Source: Lunularia cruciata (taxonomy: Eukaryota > Streptophyta > Marchantiopsida > Lunulariales > Lunulariaceae). From it: DNA of 64,000 nt. Location: positions 68,889,836-68,953,835 of the forward strand of contig OX419757.1 of NCBI GenBank assembly GCA_948567375.1, given 5' to 3'. The notes beneath the pieces were generated by a model that did no database searches, was not told the origin of the DNA, and worked only from the letters and a program-made list of their open reading frames with translations. The translations under genes were made by a program, and so were the position numbers. Numbering within the stretch: the stretch's first letter is position 1; each line of letters begins with the position of its first letter. This document shows, piece by piece, positions 1 to 12,731 of this stretch.

Positions 1-951
1 GCATATGTATGGGGCTCAGCAATTCCTATTTCATTTGCTGAGCTACTAAAACTTGGTCGTTTTCATTCCAAAACATAAATAAGGTTTCTCTAGAGAATGA
101 GACATAGATTTGTCATAATATATGCAGAATTTACATAACAGTTTCATGATTTTCGGGCAGACACCTTTATGTACAACTGGTTATCTGCATCTGGTTTTTC
201 TCTCGTTATCTGCATGATTGTTAATGACATGGAAGTGAAAGTTCATTACTTTAGTAGAATGGTAACCCTGACAGACACATAAGGAATTTGAACACGTTGG
301 AGTCCAAATATTGGACAGTCTTAGACTTATGATTGATGATCTCTGTGGCATGATTTACAGAAACTACGTAGGAAATGTGAAGTAAGTACGGGATCGACGC
401 ACAAGTTGTGAACTTGGTATCCACATCGACAATTGAAGGCATTGATTCCCAATTTGACTGTTGTCTGGAAATTGTAACGGGAAATGAATCCTCATGATCT
501 TGTAACGACTGTAGATGTTTGAAGACTACATCTCTGGGTTTTCCAATTGTCATATTACATGTAAATACTTGTTCTATTGAAAGCATTTTCATTCTCTGCT
601 TCCAGTTGGTGAAACAACAAAGACTTGAAACATTTATCATTTTCTTGAGAATCGCATAAAATCGAATATGAAAATGTAATGACTATGAAAATGTAACGAC
701 GATACTAATGCGAAATTTCAAATTCAAAAGTTAAAAAGGCCGGGAGAGTTGAAGCTATAGGTGAGGGAATAACCCGTATGCTTGTGTACTCGGCCGTCCC
801 AACCAGAAGGAGTTCATGATGTCGATCGACCAGGACCTTGATTCAGGTCCACTGATCTTATTTGGCAAAGGAGATTCGTCACACGTAAGGTGAACGGCAA
901 ATTGTTGGTGTCTGGTGATGGTAAAGATGTTCAATAGTTGCTGTGCGGAGA
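1..951. other. Non-coding flank, no gene recognised
   Basis: No open frame here shows recognisable protein similarity or plausible splice structure. It lies beyond the 3' end of the minus-strand gene that stops at 952, so the part next to 952 probably holds that gene's 3' UTR. I see no repeat or RNA gene. Confidence 0.5.
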
Positions 952-2484
952 TTAAGTCCAACAGCTGATGAGATTATCAAGAACTGTCTGCGGGTTTTGA
1001 TTATAAAGAAACTTAAAGAGCTTCTGATAGGAAGGCACATAGAGAGGGTCTTGACTTTCAACAATGTCGGCGTAGATGCCAATGTGCATAGTTTCGTTAG
1101 CGTGTACACTCCGGGCAATTGTTATATCTTCTTTGGTTAACTCCAAATCTCCGTAAGTCACGCCTAGGTGCATCTCCAGATCTTCCATCTCTTCACAAGT
1201 TGCAAGAACCTTCTCATATGGTGCTGTTAAGAAATCTATAGGTCCGGGACAAGGAAACAGGACCTTCAATTTTGCCCTTACTTTGTTCCGCACAGAGTCT
1301 AGAAACATCCGTCTGTAAACCTCCTTTATCTCCTCTGAGCAGCACTGCCTATTTAAAACCTCCATTTCGATGTTGCATTCCTCGAGCTTTTCTTCTAACT
1401 TCTGGATCAACAAAGTTTTCTCACTTTCCATGTCACGGAGTTTGGTTTTGCATCCCTCCAGTTCTTCTTTAAGCTTCTGAATAACAAAATTCTGGGATGA
1501 GTCCTCCTTCTCCAAGCGTATTAATTGTAAAGTGGCTGCAAACAGTCTTTCCTGCAGCTGAGTAAATTCTCGAGAATTTGGTGTCCTATCCTCACTTGTG
1601 GAGTCAGGGCTACCAACTCCACTGCTCTGACTTGCAGGACTACTGGGTCCACTCCCTAATTCTTGGGGGGATTCAACTTTACCCATAGCACTCTCTTCTG
1701 CGCTACCGTCAGCTCCTGCCTCAATTGGAATGCTAGTCCTGGCTGGAGTGCCTTGTCCATCAGTAGGGAATTTTTCAGTATCCTCTGTATTACTCCGAGT
1801 AATAGCATACGCTGGTGGTGTCCAACCGGAGCCTAGAGCAGTTACATTCCCTTTCGCAATAACAGGTTTGCTGGTAATGATTTGCTCGTAAAGCTGCTGA
1901 TTTGTTAACGAAAGATGTAAAACTTCTGGACTTGATCTATCTGCCATATTTCTTGACAGCGATGACAACATAGAGCTTGACGAACACAGCGTTGCCGGCA
2001 GAAGATGATCTTCAGGATTTACTTCATACAGCGGATTGCGTGCTACCGGTTGCCCATTGAATGTGCATGTGAGGACTTGCCGGTAGAGGGCATCAGCTTC
2101 ATCTTCCGGACTCACCACCATAGCAGCACCAGGATATTTTCTCAACCAGTGTGCAATGCTGTAGTCTTGGTCGGCTGGGACAGGTGGAATGGCGGTGAGT
2201 ACCAGGCGAGTGAGAGGATTCACTCCAACAACCACCAGCTTCTTGCGTATACTGTTCAGAAAATTGCTGTGATTCGCAGAAGTCTTTGACACGATGGTTC
2301 CCACTTTGGTCTGCGGGAATGTCTTCAGAGCACCCTCCACAAACGCTTCGGAGTAATAGACCCTCATTCGAAATACCTTCATCTCAGCGTCCGCCTTTGC
2401 TTTCTTATCACTACTTCCAACATCTTCGCTGAACGAAACTCGCCTCGGGCTTTTCTCCGACTGCGTTTGCTCCTCAGACTCCAT
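952..2484 (-). CDS. Unrecognised coiled-coil protein, about 510 aa
   Basis: I do not recognise this protein. The open frame runs without a stop from a good 3' splice site (polypyrimidine then CAG, acceptor bases 2721-2726) to the stop at 952. The first in-frame ATG is at 2484, giving about 510 residues; the open frame upstream of it has no ATG. The N-terminal third is acidic and serine-rich, and a middle stretch (about residues 215-300) is rich in Ser, Gly and Pro. Residues about 305-385 form a strong heptad-like coiled coil (repeated LKEELE and LEEKLEE patterns). A compact, mostly hydrophobic and charged C-terminus of about 120 residues follows. Codon use and the length of the open frame argue for a real gene. 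It is head to head with the THADA gene, about 1.7 kb apart. Function cannot be assigned; an upstream 5' UTR exon is likely. Confidence 0.6.
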   Translation of the reverse strand: MESEEQTQSEKSPRRVSFSEDVGSSDKKAKADAEMKVFRMRVYYSEAFVEGALKTFPQTKVGTIVSKTSANHSNFLNSIRKKLVVVGVNPLTRLVLTAIPPVPADQDYSIAHWLRKYPGAAMVVSPEDEADALYRQVLTCTFNGQPVARNPLYEVNPEDHLLPATLCSSSSMLSSLSRNMADRSSPEVLHLSLTNQQLYEQIITSKPVIAKGNVTALGSGWTPPAYAITRSNTEDTEKFPTDGQGTPARTSIPIEAGADGSAEESAMGKVESPQELGSGPSSPASQSSGVGSPDSTSEDRTPNSREFTQLQERLFAATLQLIRLEKEDSSQNFVIQKLKEELEGCKTKLRDMESEKTLLIQKLEEKLEECNIEMEVLNRQCCSEEIKEVYRRMFLDSVRNKVRAKLKVLFPCPGPIDFLTAPYEKVLATCEEMEDLEMHLGVTYGDLELTKEDITIARSVHANETMHIGIYADIVESQDPLYVPSYQKLFKFLYNQNPQTVLDNLISCWT

Positions 2485-2578
2485 GGGTTTGATATATTCG
2501 ACGTTGCTTCCACCCGTGTCGCTTTCTCCCGCAACTTTGACCTTAATTCCGATATTAGATTCTGCTCCTGTCTCTGAC

Positions 2579-2635
2579 TCAACCGTTCGAGTCGCAAACG
2601 ATTGAATCAGAGACAGGTTCAGAATCCAAACGCAT
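2579..2635 (-). promoter_or_regulatory. Upstream ORF in the leader of the coiled-coil gene
   Basis: On the minus strand an ATG at 2635 opens an 18-residue frame ending in TGA at 2579, in a different frame from the main CDS and about 95 bases before its ATG. If the leader exon starts at the acceptor at 2720, this uORF lies inside the mRNA and could reduce translation of the main frame. The uORF is seen directly. Its regulatory role is inference. Confidence 0.35.
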
Positions 2636-2726
2636 GGAAATTCCGTTGCTGCATTATTTCCGTCCGTCTCTTGCGCTGCTCCGAGCAATTTCTTCCTTGG
2701 TGCTCCTCCTCTCCTGGTCTCTGAAT

Positions 2727-4200
2727 AAAATTCTCAGTGCTATCTTTGACATAACATTGGAGATGTATGGATCTTAATTGTAGCGTGAGGAAGAGCTTCT
2801 AACACTATAGTCGCACAGCACTAATCGCCATACACTCATTGGCCGGAATTTGAGTCGAGGATGGACGACGCAGTGAGCCTAAAGATCTAGGTGGAACACT
2901 TTGCGCGAACCTTTCAGTCGTCGAAAGCCAATAGCGTCGTTTCCAGGCATTACACCGTATATAGAGTGCCAAGTGTGAACAACGCGTTCATAGGGGAAGA
3001 AGGAACGGATTTGTCCTGTAATTAGAACTGAACCAATTACAGGTTCAGTGCTGCGCAAGGTGCCCAATCGAGTGGACAGTGCCGAATATGGCCGCTATGG
3101 CAATCAGTGCGATTAAAGAGTTGGATACAGAGGGATGAGGGAGTTGAAGGACGCGAAAGGGATGGCCGACGTTTCGAGACGTCAAGATGCAGCTTGACTC
3201 AAGATTTGAAGCTCTCAGATTCTCAGTGAAGACAAGTGTTTAAATAACATTATATTAGTCTGAACCATGGGTAGTTAACTACTTTACAGTAGTTAGAAGA
3301 TCGTAAACTTTTGTAATGTCGCAGACTTTATCTTGTGATGTCTCTTATCTCATGGTTGCCACGACTCTCACTTGTGATTTTGAATTTTGCCAGTAGAAAC
3401 AGTGACGCTTTTGCTTTTTTAAAGGCCTTCTAAACACAGGAAATCCACAGGCATAAATTCAGTAACTCTGGAAAGAAGAAAGGGAGGCCAATGGGAAGGA
3501 TACTTGGAATCTTTACCGTTTGAGCATTATCTTGTCTTTAACCACACGTCCCAAACTCGTTGACCAGGAACACCTGTTCTTCTTATTGACATCCTTCCCG
3601 GGGTTAACGTCGATCGAGCTGACTTCAACAAGGAGCCAAAATTTCAGAGTTGGATAATCAACATTGATTCAGAAGTTGATAAACGTGCTCTCATAATGTA
3701 CTTCGAATTTCTCCGTCGCTTGTCCCCGGACGCGAGGTTTGATTTACTTACCCACACGTCGGGTCTGTTGCTTAAGCTCAAAAGACGATACTAATCATAG
3801 AGTCAAACCATGGTGGGAAATTCTAATCATAGAAATAATTTGTCCGGAGCTGTCAGTTTCGAACATGTTTTCTCTTGTCGTTTCGGTTAAGAAGGCTGAA
3901 GGGTTAATAACACGCATTTCCATCGGGGAGATTGCACTGTCAGCTCATGCTACAGACTCCCAAGGGACCGTAGTTGATTGTGCGTATGGCACTGATCGAA
4001 CTCATGAACGTACATTCCCATTGGGAAATATGACTAGTGGCCGTCGTCTTCGTACTCTACTTCGAGTTTGACATTCCACACAGACAGGACATAAATCTAT
4101 GCAGAGCAAGGTTTAGGGCTTAAGGAGTGCGTGAACCCTAAGTCAAATAGTTAACTGTGACTCCTCTCCGAAGTTGGAGAGTTGAAATTTGCTCCTGAAA
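2727..4200. other. Divergent intergenic region
   Basis: This lies between the minus-strand coiled-coil gene and the plus-strand THADA gene, and must hold both promoters and leader exons. Open frames here are short, start mostly at non-ATG codons and look random. I could not pick a TATA box or upstream exon with confidence. Confidence 0.4.
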
Positions 4201-7200
4201 ATGGCAGGGCGATGGAGAGCAGCGCAGCGACGCAAGCGCTGGACGGATCACGCTGCTCTCCTCCCTGCAGAAACTGTCTCGTCTCTGGATTCGTGGCCTG
4301 AGCTGGAAGGTTTGAGAAAGCAAGTTTTAATGTTTGAGTCACAACCTTCAATCTACGCTCAGCTCACTCAAGTAAAACCCTTGGGGAAAGTGTTTCTCTT
4401 GCTTCTGCCCGTGTTACAGCAGCAGCACTCGAGCGAAGGAGCGTTGAAATTATGCATCAAAACGTATTTGGAAATACTTTTTGTCGAGAATTCGCGCCCT
4501 TTGCATCGCGGATTGCTGTCCACTTTATCTCATGTACCTGCAGAGTATTGTGCTCTGCTGCAGGAGGCCTTTCGCAAGTGCTGCGAGGAGTATGGACCAG
4601 GGGGTCCCAGAGAACGAAAATTTGCCGTGGTGGCTGTGGCGGCATCTCTAGCTAGCTTGCCTCAACCCGGGGTGATGAAGGATGTTGCTCAGGATTCTGT
4701 TTTCTTTACAGGAAATGCTGCTTGCTATGATGTGCAAGGGGTTTTGCAGCAGTCTCTGCAAGGAGGGCGCCCAACTCCCACCATCATGGAGGAAGCTCAG
4801 AATGCTTTGTCCTCCCTTTATTACCTACTTCAGCAATTTCCAAGATGTTTTGGTAGCCAAAACCATAAGAGTGGAGAAATTCCAGCAGCTGAAGGGGCAT
4901 CTGCAGGAGTTGATTTCTCTAGAAGAGTGGAGGAGAGCACAGGGTTAAAGCAGGATAGTGTAAGCAAGGATGCGGAAGATTTGTTTGGAGCAGTCATTGG
5001 GTTGCTAGTGGATGTGCTGCAGACATCAGTGCTATCCAGAGACTGTGTGGTGGCAGCCGGGGTTGGTTTAGCTGCAGCTGCTCAGTTGCACGCTAGCAAG
5101 GAAGGCTTGACTCTGGTGCTTGCCCGTATGGTTTTCCCATCGTTCTTCTCTCGCCTGAAGTTCTCTATCATGTCTCCAGAGAGGGGATTGTTTGTCGAGC
5201 CGATGGATGGAGGGGTGCTTGACTCCATTATTGTCAAATATCGTAAAACCAGCTTGAGGGTTGAGATGGAAAAATTATCTGAGTTTGGTAGGCTCTGCCT
5301 GATTCGAGGAATTTTGACTGCAATCTCTCGTGACATCCTCAATGCACTGCTCTTGTGTGCCCCTATTTCTTCTAGCAATCTTGAAGCAGACACACAAGTT
5401 CAGGACAAGGAAGATGATAATGACAAGTCGTCTGAGACGATCAAATGGGAAGTTTGGACATTCCTGTACGATGGAATTTTGCCAGCACTTTGTGCATTTT
5501 GTGAAGGCTCAATTGACAGCCACTTCAAGTTTCATGCTGTCACAGCGCTACAAATATGTCTTCAGCAGATTAAGACATCAATATGTGGAACACTCACCCA
5601 CAGTTTGTACAGAGAGTTTGTGCTGTCGGCGAGGCGACACAGTGTCGACTTCCAACCGTACGTCCCTTTATCTGCTGCCATGGTAACCCGCGTACTGCAG
5701 CTAATTTGGAACAATTGGGAAGACCCTTTGACTCAGACGGTGAAGCAGGTACAACTTGTTTTCGACCTTCTTGTGGACGTGCAGCTTGTTCATAGAAGGG
5801 AGATGTATGATATGCAGGTTATAGGAGACAGGGAGCCCTCGTTCACGGCAGAGCATGGTCGGAAAGACGTTTTTCTTTACCGAATTGCGACTGATTTGCT
5901 ATCTGCAGGCAGATATCGGAAGGGAAAGTATGTGCCTTTGGCTTCTCTGGTTCAGAGAATTGGAGCAAGAAAGCTACTGTCCATAAAACCTGATTTACTT
6001 TTCCAAACCATTCATGCTTTTTCAGATGATGATGTCTGCTGTGCTGCGAGCACTTTCTACAAGTCTTTTCTGGAAAGACTTAGAGAGGATTGCTGGAGTC
6101 TTGAAGGAGTGAATGAGGGTACGGTTGCTGCCAGGCAACTGTGGATTCCCGCTTTGGTTGCGGGCTTACTATCAGGAGACTCTCGGCTTCGAAATAACCT
6201 GACGACATATGCATTGCCAGTTGCATTGCAGATCGACGGTGACAGTGTCCTTCTCTTGTTGGACTATATTCTGGAAGGGCACAGCAAACTCGATGGAAAT
6301 GAGAGCTCTTTGAGCAGTGACGAGCTAGGAGGAGCGAATGGTTTGCCTAGCAATCTGTCGGTGAACCAACAGGTGGTTCTTCTGATCTCAGTACTTAAGG
6401 TAGCTCGGACCACTGCTCTCGCTTTAGTGGAGGGAGCCATCGGTTACATTCTCAAGCAAGCAGATATAACGACTGCTAGGTATGAGAATGAAGTTGAAGA
6501 TGAAGTCATATCTTCTAAAGTTCTCAAAGGCATGTCTCATGCAGTGTTTACTGTGAAGGGTCAAGCCGTCGAGGTTCACATAAACCTTCTGTTGTTGGCA
6601 TTGACTCACAAAGACGACGGATTGCGAGTCGATGCAACAGAGTTGATGTGCTTGAATCCCAAAACAGCCTCAATGCCCTCACCGTTGGAAATCTGCCTAC
6701 TTCGAATAGCCTTGCCCCTTAACATGCGGTGTTCCTCTACATCATTCCGCATGAGATGGACTAGTTTTATCAAGAAGTTCTTTCAGCATGTGCGCAGTTC
6801 AGTGGAGAGACAACAGAAAACAAACATTGTACGGAAAGGTCAGCAATCAACTCTCTCCACTACCAGTCAAAAGGATGCGACTCTTGAGGTTACTTCGAAA
6901 TCAGCTGTCACTGTGTCCGAGATGCAGGAATTTATGCAGTGGTTATCTCAAATGCTAATCTCTTCGCTCTATCCTTCTGCCCCGTATGAACGGAAGAATA
7001 TGGCCATGGAGCTTTTCTATGCCCTCATACAGGTGTGGAATTTAAAGGAATTTTGGGAGAAAAGGTCTGAAGATGCTTCTTTGTACTTCTCTCCTTATCA
7101 CGAGAGTTTACTCTCTGCAGAGTCCACCTTAGTTGTAGTAGGAGCGATAGTTGATAGCTGGGATAAATTAAGGGAGAATGCTTACAGGATACTTATTTGT

Positions 7201-10200
7201 TATCCAACCCCTTTACCGGGTTTAGATTCAGAATGTAAGGTTGAGGGGCTTCTGAGGTGGGCAAAGAGTCTGGTAAGTAGCCCTCGTGTAAGAGAAAGTG
7301 ATGCTGGTGCTCTTGCCCTACGGTTAGTGTTTCGAAAATATGTCGTGGACCTTGGATGGGTGGTGAAGCTTCACCCGGAACCTCATGTGATTAGGTCGAC
7401 ATCTACATGTGAGAATGGATCAACTTTCCCACCAGCACAAGGAGCTGGAGAAATGACGTTGCAATATCTGGAATCTTTGAGTGATTGGCTGCAATGGGGA
7501 ATTGAGGAAGGAGACAAAGACTTACTCAAGGCCTGTCGACGGAGTTTCGTCCATGGTGTTCTGCTCGTTTTGCGGTACACTGTGGATGAAATTGATTGGG
7601 CATCTGCTAGCGTGCAGTCCTCATTCGCAGGTTTCCGAGCAACTTTCGAAAGGCTTCTTGCACTACTTCTACGGGTCACGTCATTAGCCCTTTGGGTTGT
7701 TTCTGCCGATGCCTTAATCTTAAAATCCAAATTGGGGGATTGTGCACCTGAAGATGGAGAAACCGACGAGAATGGGCGGCTCGGCTGTGGGGGAGTTGAT
7801 CTAGACATAGATGAGTATGATAGTGATGGAGAGGAAGCTCTCGCCCCTGCAGAGCAGATTGTTATGGTCGGTTGCTGGCTTTCTGTGAAGGAGGTGCGAA
7901 AGATTTCAGCTTCTCGATGCATCTCTAAACATTCTACAAGTTCTGTTCCTTCCTTTTCTTCATTTGCACTCATCACGTATTGCTGATGTATCTATGTAAC
8001 CCAAGATTTGACGATCTTTACTGTGCTACTATAAAATGTCAGATGCAGCCGGACGTGGGTATGGAACTGGGTTGTTTACACCGGCTTCTGGTCCCATTTC
8101 TCAAATATATTACCCAATCTTCCCTCAGCTGTTTGGCTTCTCTGGGCTCAGGCGTCCATAGCGCTTGCTGTGATATATCGATATCCAAGTCCTCGGATGC
8201 TTTGCTCGTCTTCCCTCGTTCTCTGAGCGATTTATACTTCCAGTGCTCTGTCTCATCCACCTTCCACGATTTTCGTTTCCTGACTCAGCTCTTCCTTGAC
8301 CCGCGATATTTACAGCCTATTACTTGTCTCTTGCCACCAGTTTATCTCCATCCTTTTCAGCTGTCCGTTTCTTCCTGATGTATTTATTTCTCTACTTAGG
8401 GTGGGAGGACTGTATCCGCTTCTTTGAAGGCTGCATCTCAAATATGCGTGTTGCTATCTAATTGTTTCCAAGTGACAGTTATTTCGCCTTTCATTCGATG
8501 ATGTTTCTCCTACATATATGCTGGTGTTTCAACATGTTGGTTTCAGTTATGCCATTGCTGCAGGTTACCTTCGATGCATTCTAACTTAGGGATTTCATAC
8601 TACTCTAGTCTTGCGTGTAGCTTACCTTCCATGCATTCTACCCTCGGGATTTAATACTCCTAGCGTTGCGTATCATGTACATATTGTTTATCGATCATTT
8701 TCACTTCATAAGTTCTGGATAACCCGTTCCCAGAACGGTTTCTGTTCTCGTATACCTATATATTACCCAATCGTTTTTCCCAAGGTACAGATAACGTTTA
8801 CTGTAGAAATCCAATTTACTGACGAGCTGTCCTTTGGTTTGTTTTCTGCCAGGTTAGTCTTCTCCTTGGAACCATTGCTAGAGCAGTTCCACTGCCAGGA
8901 TGCTCTTCTGGTGAATTCCACGAAAAAAAAGAACAGGGCGAGAAAGCACCGTCAGTGCGTCCAGAAATAGCATCAATCGAGTCCAATGTGATGCTCGATG
9001 GGAAGCAGCTGGAAGCCATTGGAAGTCACTTTTTGCAGGTGCTCCTAAGCATGAAACATAATGGTGCCATTGATAAGACACGGACAGGGTTCATTGCACT
9101 TTGCGATCGGCTGTTGCGGTCAAGCGATCCTTGGTATGTTCTAAGAATTGTCTGAGACATCTAGACTTCTTCCAGTATCAAAGTCTCGAAGTCCCCATGT
9201 GTCAAACCTGTCGTTGTCGTGACACGGATATCTGGCTAGATAAGAAGGCTAGATTAACAATATTTCCTTATCATACAAAGATATTCACGTTCCAAACCTT
9301 GTCATCTAATGGCTTCGTTCTCTTTGATTGCAGGCTCAATCGAATGCCCGAGTTGTGGTTACAACAGTTGATCAAGCACACGGGTGCCAAAGGTCAGGTA
9401 GTTGACGACCTGTTGCGAAGGAGTGCAGGCATTCCTCCTGCTTTTCTTGCTTTATTCCTTGCAGAACCAGATGGTGCACCTAAGAAGCTTCTTCCTATGG
9501 GTATGCGCTGGTTGCTGGACACTTGCAAAGGATTTCTTGAAGACACAAGTACTCAGAGCCAGTCAACAATCCATGAGTTGGAGGAGAAAAAGAAAGGTCT
9601 AGAGGACGGTGTACCTGTCGGTGTCACATCTAAGACTGATCGTTCGTTAGTAGTGGAAGGAAATGACTTACCAAAGGCTTTAAAATCACGTGACGAGGGT
9701 GTTGTCCCTACCGTGCATGCCTTCAATGTGTTAAGAGTAACATTTCACGACACAAACCTTGCAACCGACACTTCAGGGTATTGTGCTGAGGGTCTTGTGA
9801 CTTCCATACGAGCATTCGCTTCCTCACATTGGGAAATAAGAAACGGTGCTACTCTTTCTTTCTCTTCACTTGTACACCGGATGATCGGATTCTTGAATGT
9901 CTACCAACGCGAGTCAGCCAGACGGGCAATTACGGGCTTTGAGTTTTTCCACAGGTATGTCCTTTTGCAAGCGTTTAGGGGCGTGTTGAAAATTTTATGC
10001 TGTGTGAAATATGAAGATCGTGACCGTCGAATAATCACCAGAAAATTTACTTCATTGGAATCGTGACATAATATTACTTTGCACCTTGTTTGCTGCTTTC
10101 TTTCCCTCCACATATGCTAAATGCTATTACACCTGTGGGTACAGGTATCCTACACTCCATCCTTTTCTCTTACAGGAGTTGAAGTCAGCAACATGGCAAT

Positions 10201-12731
10201 TAGAGCATGGAGCAACCGAAGGACTTGATAACGGCAATGGATTAGCAAGCTCATTGCACCCCAGCTTGGCTCCTGTTTTGATTATTCTGTCACGCCTTAA
10301 ACCTTCATTCATCAACAGCGATGTGGAAGATTGGTTGAATCCGTCTGCATTTATGCCCTACGTGTCTCAGTGTGCAACTCAACGCAATCTTCAGGTTCGA
10401 GTTCTAGCATCAAGGGCATTAGCTCCACTTGTAGCTTCTGAAGATTTGTTTGAGGTTTTGCTCGAGTTGGCTCGAAGTTTACCAGTTTCAGCAGAAAGCA
10501 GGATTTCTCATGCGTCTAACCCAGAATTGGAGAGCTCATTGAAGTCGGAGGGTTTGCCGGTTATGTTGGAAGGGTTGTGGGTGTCTGGGATCAGTAAGTT
10601 CTCCTCATTCAACACAATTCACGGAGTTCTCTTACAGATGTACGCTCTCTTCATATCCAACTGCATCAGCCTACCTGACAGAGATCTGCAAGGGAAGATT
10701 GTGATGCAGATATTTGACATAGTCAAAGACCGCTCATGGCTCGGTTCTATCCGACACTGCAGCTGTTCCGTGGTTGTGGGTTCCTTCTTGGACATGTTGG
10801 GGGGTCTTCTTGAACTTGCAGAAGTTGATCAACAGGACTCAAAAGACCCAGAAAGCACTAGCAATCAGCTTCACCAACTCCTCACAGTTTTGACGTATGA
10901 TTGTATCGAGGAGTCGTCAAATCGTTCGGGTTCCGATGATCCAACTCGTGTTGGCCTCCGCGAGAAAGCAGTTAAGTTGTACTTTCAGGCAGCTTTAATC
11001 CAAGGTCCTACAAAGGGGTTGACAAAAATTTCTACTGTCAAGGACAAGGAGACTCTTAGAAAGCTTACAATGACGCTTGAGCGGAGTTTATCCGATGCAA
11101 ATTATGAAGTTCGCCTTTCTACTCTAAAAGTTTTGAAGCAGTACTGTAGCCTCACTGGGACTTCTGCGAATTCGATGATTGATGTGACTGGTTCCAAAAG
11201 AACTGCGGTGAAGAGAGAGCTTTCATTTTTGAAACCGGCCATAATCCACCGGTTGAAGACTGAAACGCATTCCCTCTGCATAAGGCGCATTCTACAGTTG
11301 ATATACTCCTGGGCCTTGACTGACAAAATGTACTCCGGAAACGCAACGAACACTTTTCATCCAGGCCAAGCCGATAACACATGTAGTCCAACCGGAACTG
11401 TCATATCTGTTGAAGAGGGCTTGGTCTGGGGTAGTAGCTTGTCTGCCCGAAGTCTTTGGTATGCTCTGTTGAAGATCTATTCGTCGTCGAAACAGATCAA
11501 GACCAAAGAAGAGTCAGTGCGATGTCTAGGAGGGTGCTTGCAACACGTCAGAAGTGTCATTGATCGGTTGACACGACCTACCGAGAGAAAAGAGTTTTCG
11601 GCTATAGCAAGCAACAGAGACACCGCGTCAGTGATTGCACCCACACCTGCCAACGAACAGTGGAAGTACGTGAAGGACATTATAAGTACGTGGTTGATCA
11701 TTGCCAACAGGCATTCTGCAGCCAGTGAATCAGTGAATTCTCGCAAGGCTATCGCCGAAGCCATCGTGGCGTCAGGCATGCTGGAAGACACTGATTGGCT
11801 GGGGAAAGCACTCGCTGGATGCCATGGTGGAGTTGAGGAAGCAGTTTTGGAGGAATATGGCCGGGCTATCCTATCTGTGTGGTGCATAACCATCAAACTT
11901 CTTGAAGACGAGGATTTGGATCTAAGACAAAACCTCTCGTTGGCAGTCCTCAATGTAATAGCAAGTTCAGGTTTGGTACCGGAAGTTGTACCTGCTCAAG
12001 TTGAGAAGGTTATTCAAGTAAGCTTTGATTTCCTAAGTGCCCGATTGGGAACGTGGCGAGAATACTATGTAGTTCTGTCCCAGTGGTTAATTGGTTCGAA
12101 CAGCGACTACATTCTAAATACCAGTAGTGGGGATCTCGTCCGTCGTCTTTTTGACAAGGAGATTGACAACCATCATGAGGAAGAGTTGCTGTTTGTCCAA
12201 CTTTGCTGTTCGCATCTCGAGAAGTATATGACTTCTCGCCTTCGAGAAGAAGCATCTGACGGTGGCGAAGGATCAAACCTCTCGGAAGGACTGTCCAGAA
12301 CGACTATGCAAGATCTCTGTTTGCGCAGTTGGAGGACTAAACTTTTGAGTCAGGCGAGAATGTGTGCTCAGTTGAGTGTGCAAAGCAAGGATAGTATTCA
12401 GTGGGTGGGCGGTGTGACTAATCATCAAGACACATTCAAAAGTTTGTATCGTAGTCTCTTAGGTCTTCTTACCTTTTCTGGTTTCAGAAAAGATGTCGGT
12501 TTTGTTTTCCGGATAGATTCAGATGAAGGGGAAGAACTTGGGTCCGGGCTGACTGAGTTGATACGTCTCTTCAAAGAGATCGCTCTGAACCCACTGATTT
12601 CCAATATTCTACTCCTTGTTGTGGTCGCTTACGAGCAGCAAGTAGGATTTAGTCTGGGTAGCATCGACTTCAAAACGGATTTAGGAAATGCCTTCATCAC
12701 ACACTTCGAGCCTCTTTTTTTGATTAGATAA
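4201..12731 (+). CDS. THADA: THADA / Trm732-like protein (DUF2428 family), four exons
   Basis: Large armadillo/HEAT-type helical repeat protein. In yeast the family member Trm732 partners the Trm7 methyltransferase to 2'-O-methylate tRNA position 32 in the anticodon loop; a tRNA-modification role here is inferred from the family. Exons: 4201-7893, 8853-9133, 9334-9954 and 10145-12731. Each intron is GT-AG, and the total of 7,182 bases gives 2,393 residues plus stop with no frame error. Family signatures span the junctions: CWLSVKEVSLLLG across intron 1, LLRSSDPW across intron 2 followed by LLRRSAGIP, and the motifs SHWEIRNGATLSFSSLVHR and TGFEFFHRYP across intron 3. DUF2428 lies at about residues 1100-1420. 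The ATG at 4201 is the first in frame and is followed by a basic stretch (MAGRWRAAQRRKRW). Exon 1 is unusually long for a plant THADA gene. The length is near the upper end for the family. No lesion seen. Confidence 0.93.
7894..8852 (+). other. THADA intron 1
   Basis: This 959-base intron begins GTGCGA after an in-frame GAG codon and ends TTTTCTGCCAG. Removing it joins CWLSVKE to VSLLLG, the conserved family motif, in phase 0. The frame stays open for about 90 bases past the donor, which would give a false C-terminus if unspliced. Confidence 0.85.
8565..8675 (+). repeat. Imperfect 57-base tandem duplication in THADA intron 1
   Basis: Two copies (8565-8621 and 8622-8675) share TTACCTTC.ATGCATTCTA, GGGATTT.ATACT and GTTGCGT-like blocks with scattered differences. 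It looks like an old local duplication and has no obvious role. Confidence 0.6.

Noticed and set aside
3739..4071. 110-codon frame in the THADA promoter region
   Set aside because: No recognisable feature; located just before the THADA start and probably promoter or leader.
4138..4351. Minus-strand open frames over THADA exon 1 start
   Set aside because: They are shadows of the THADA coding strand.
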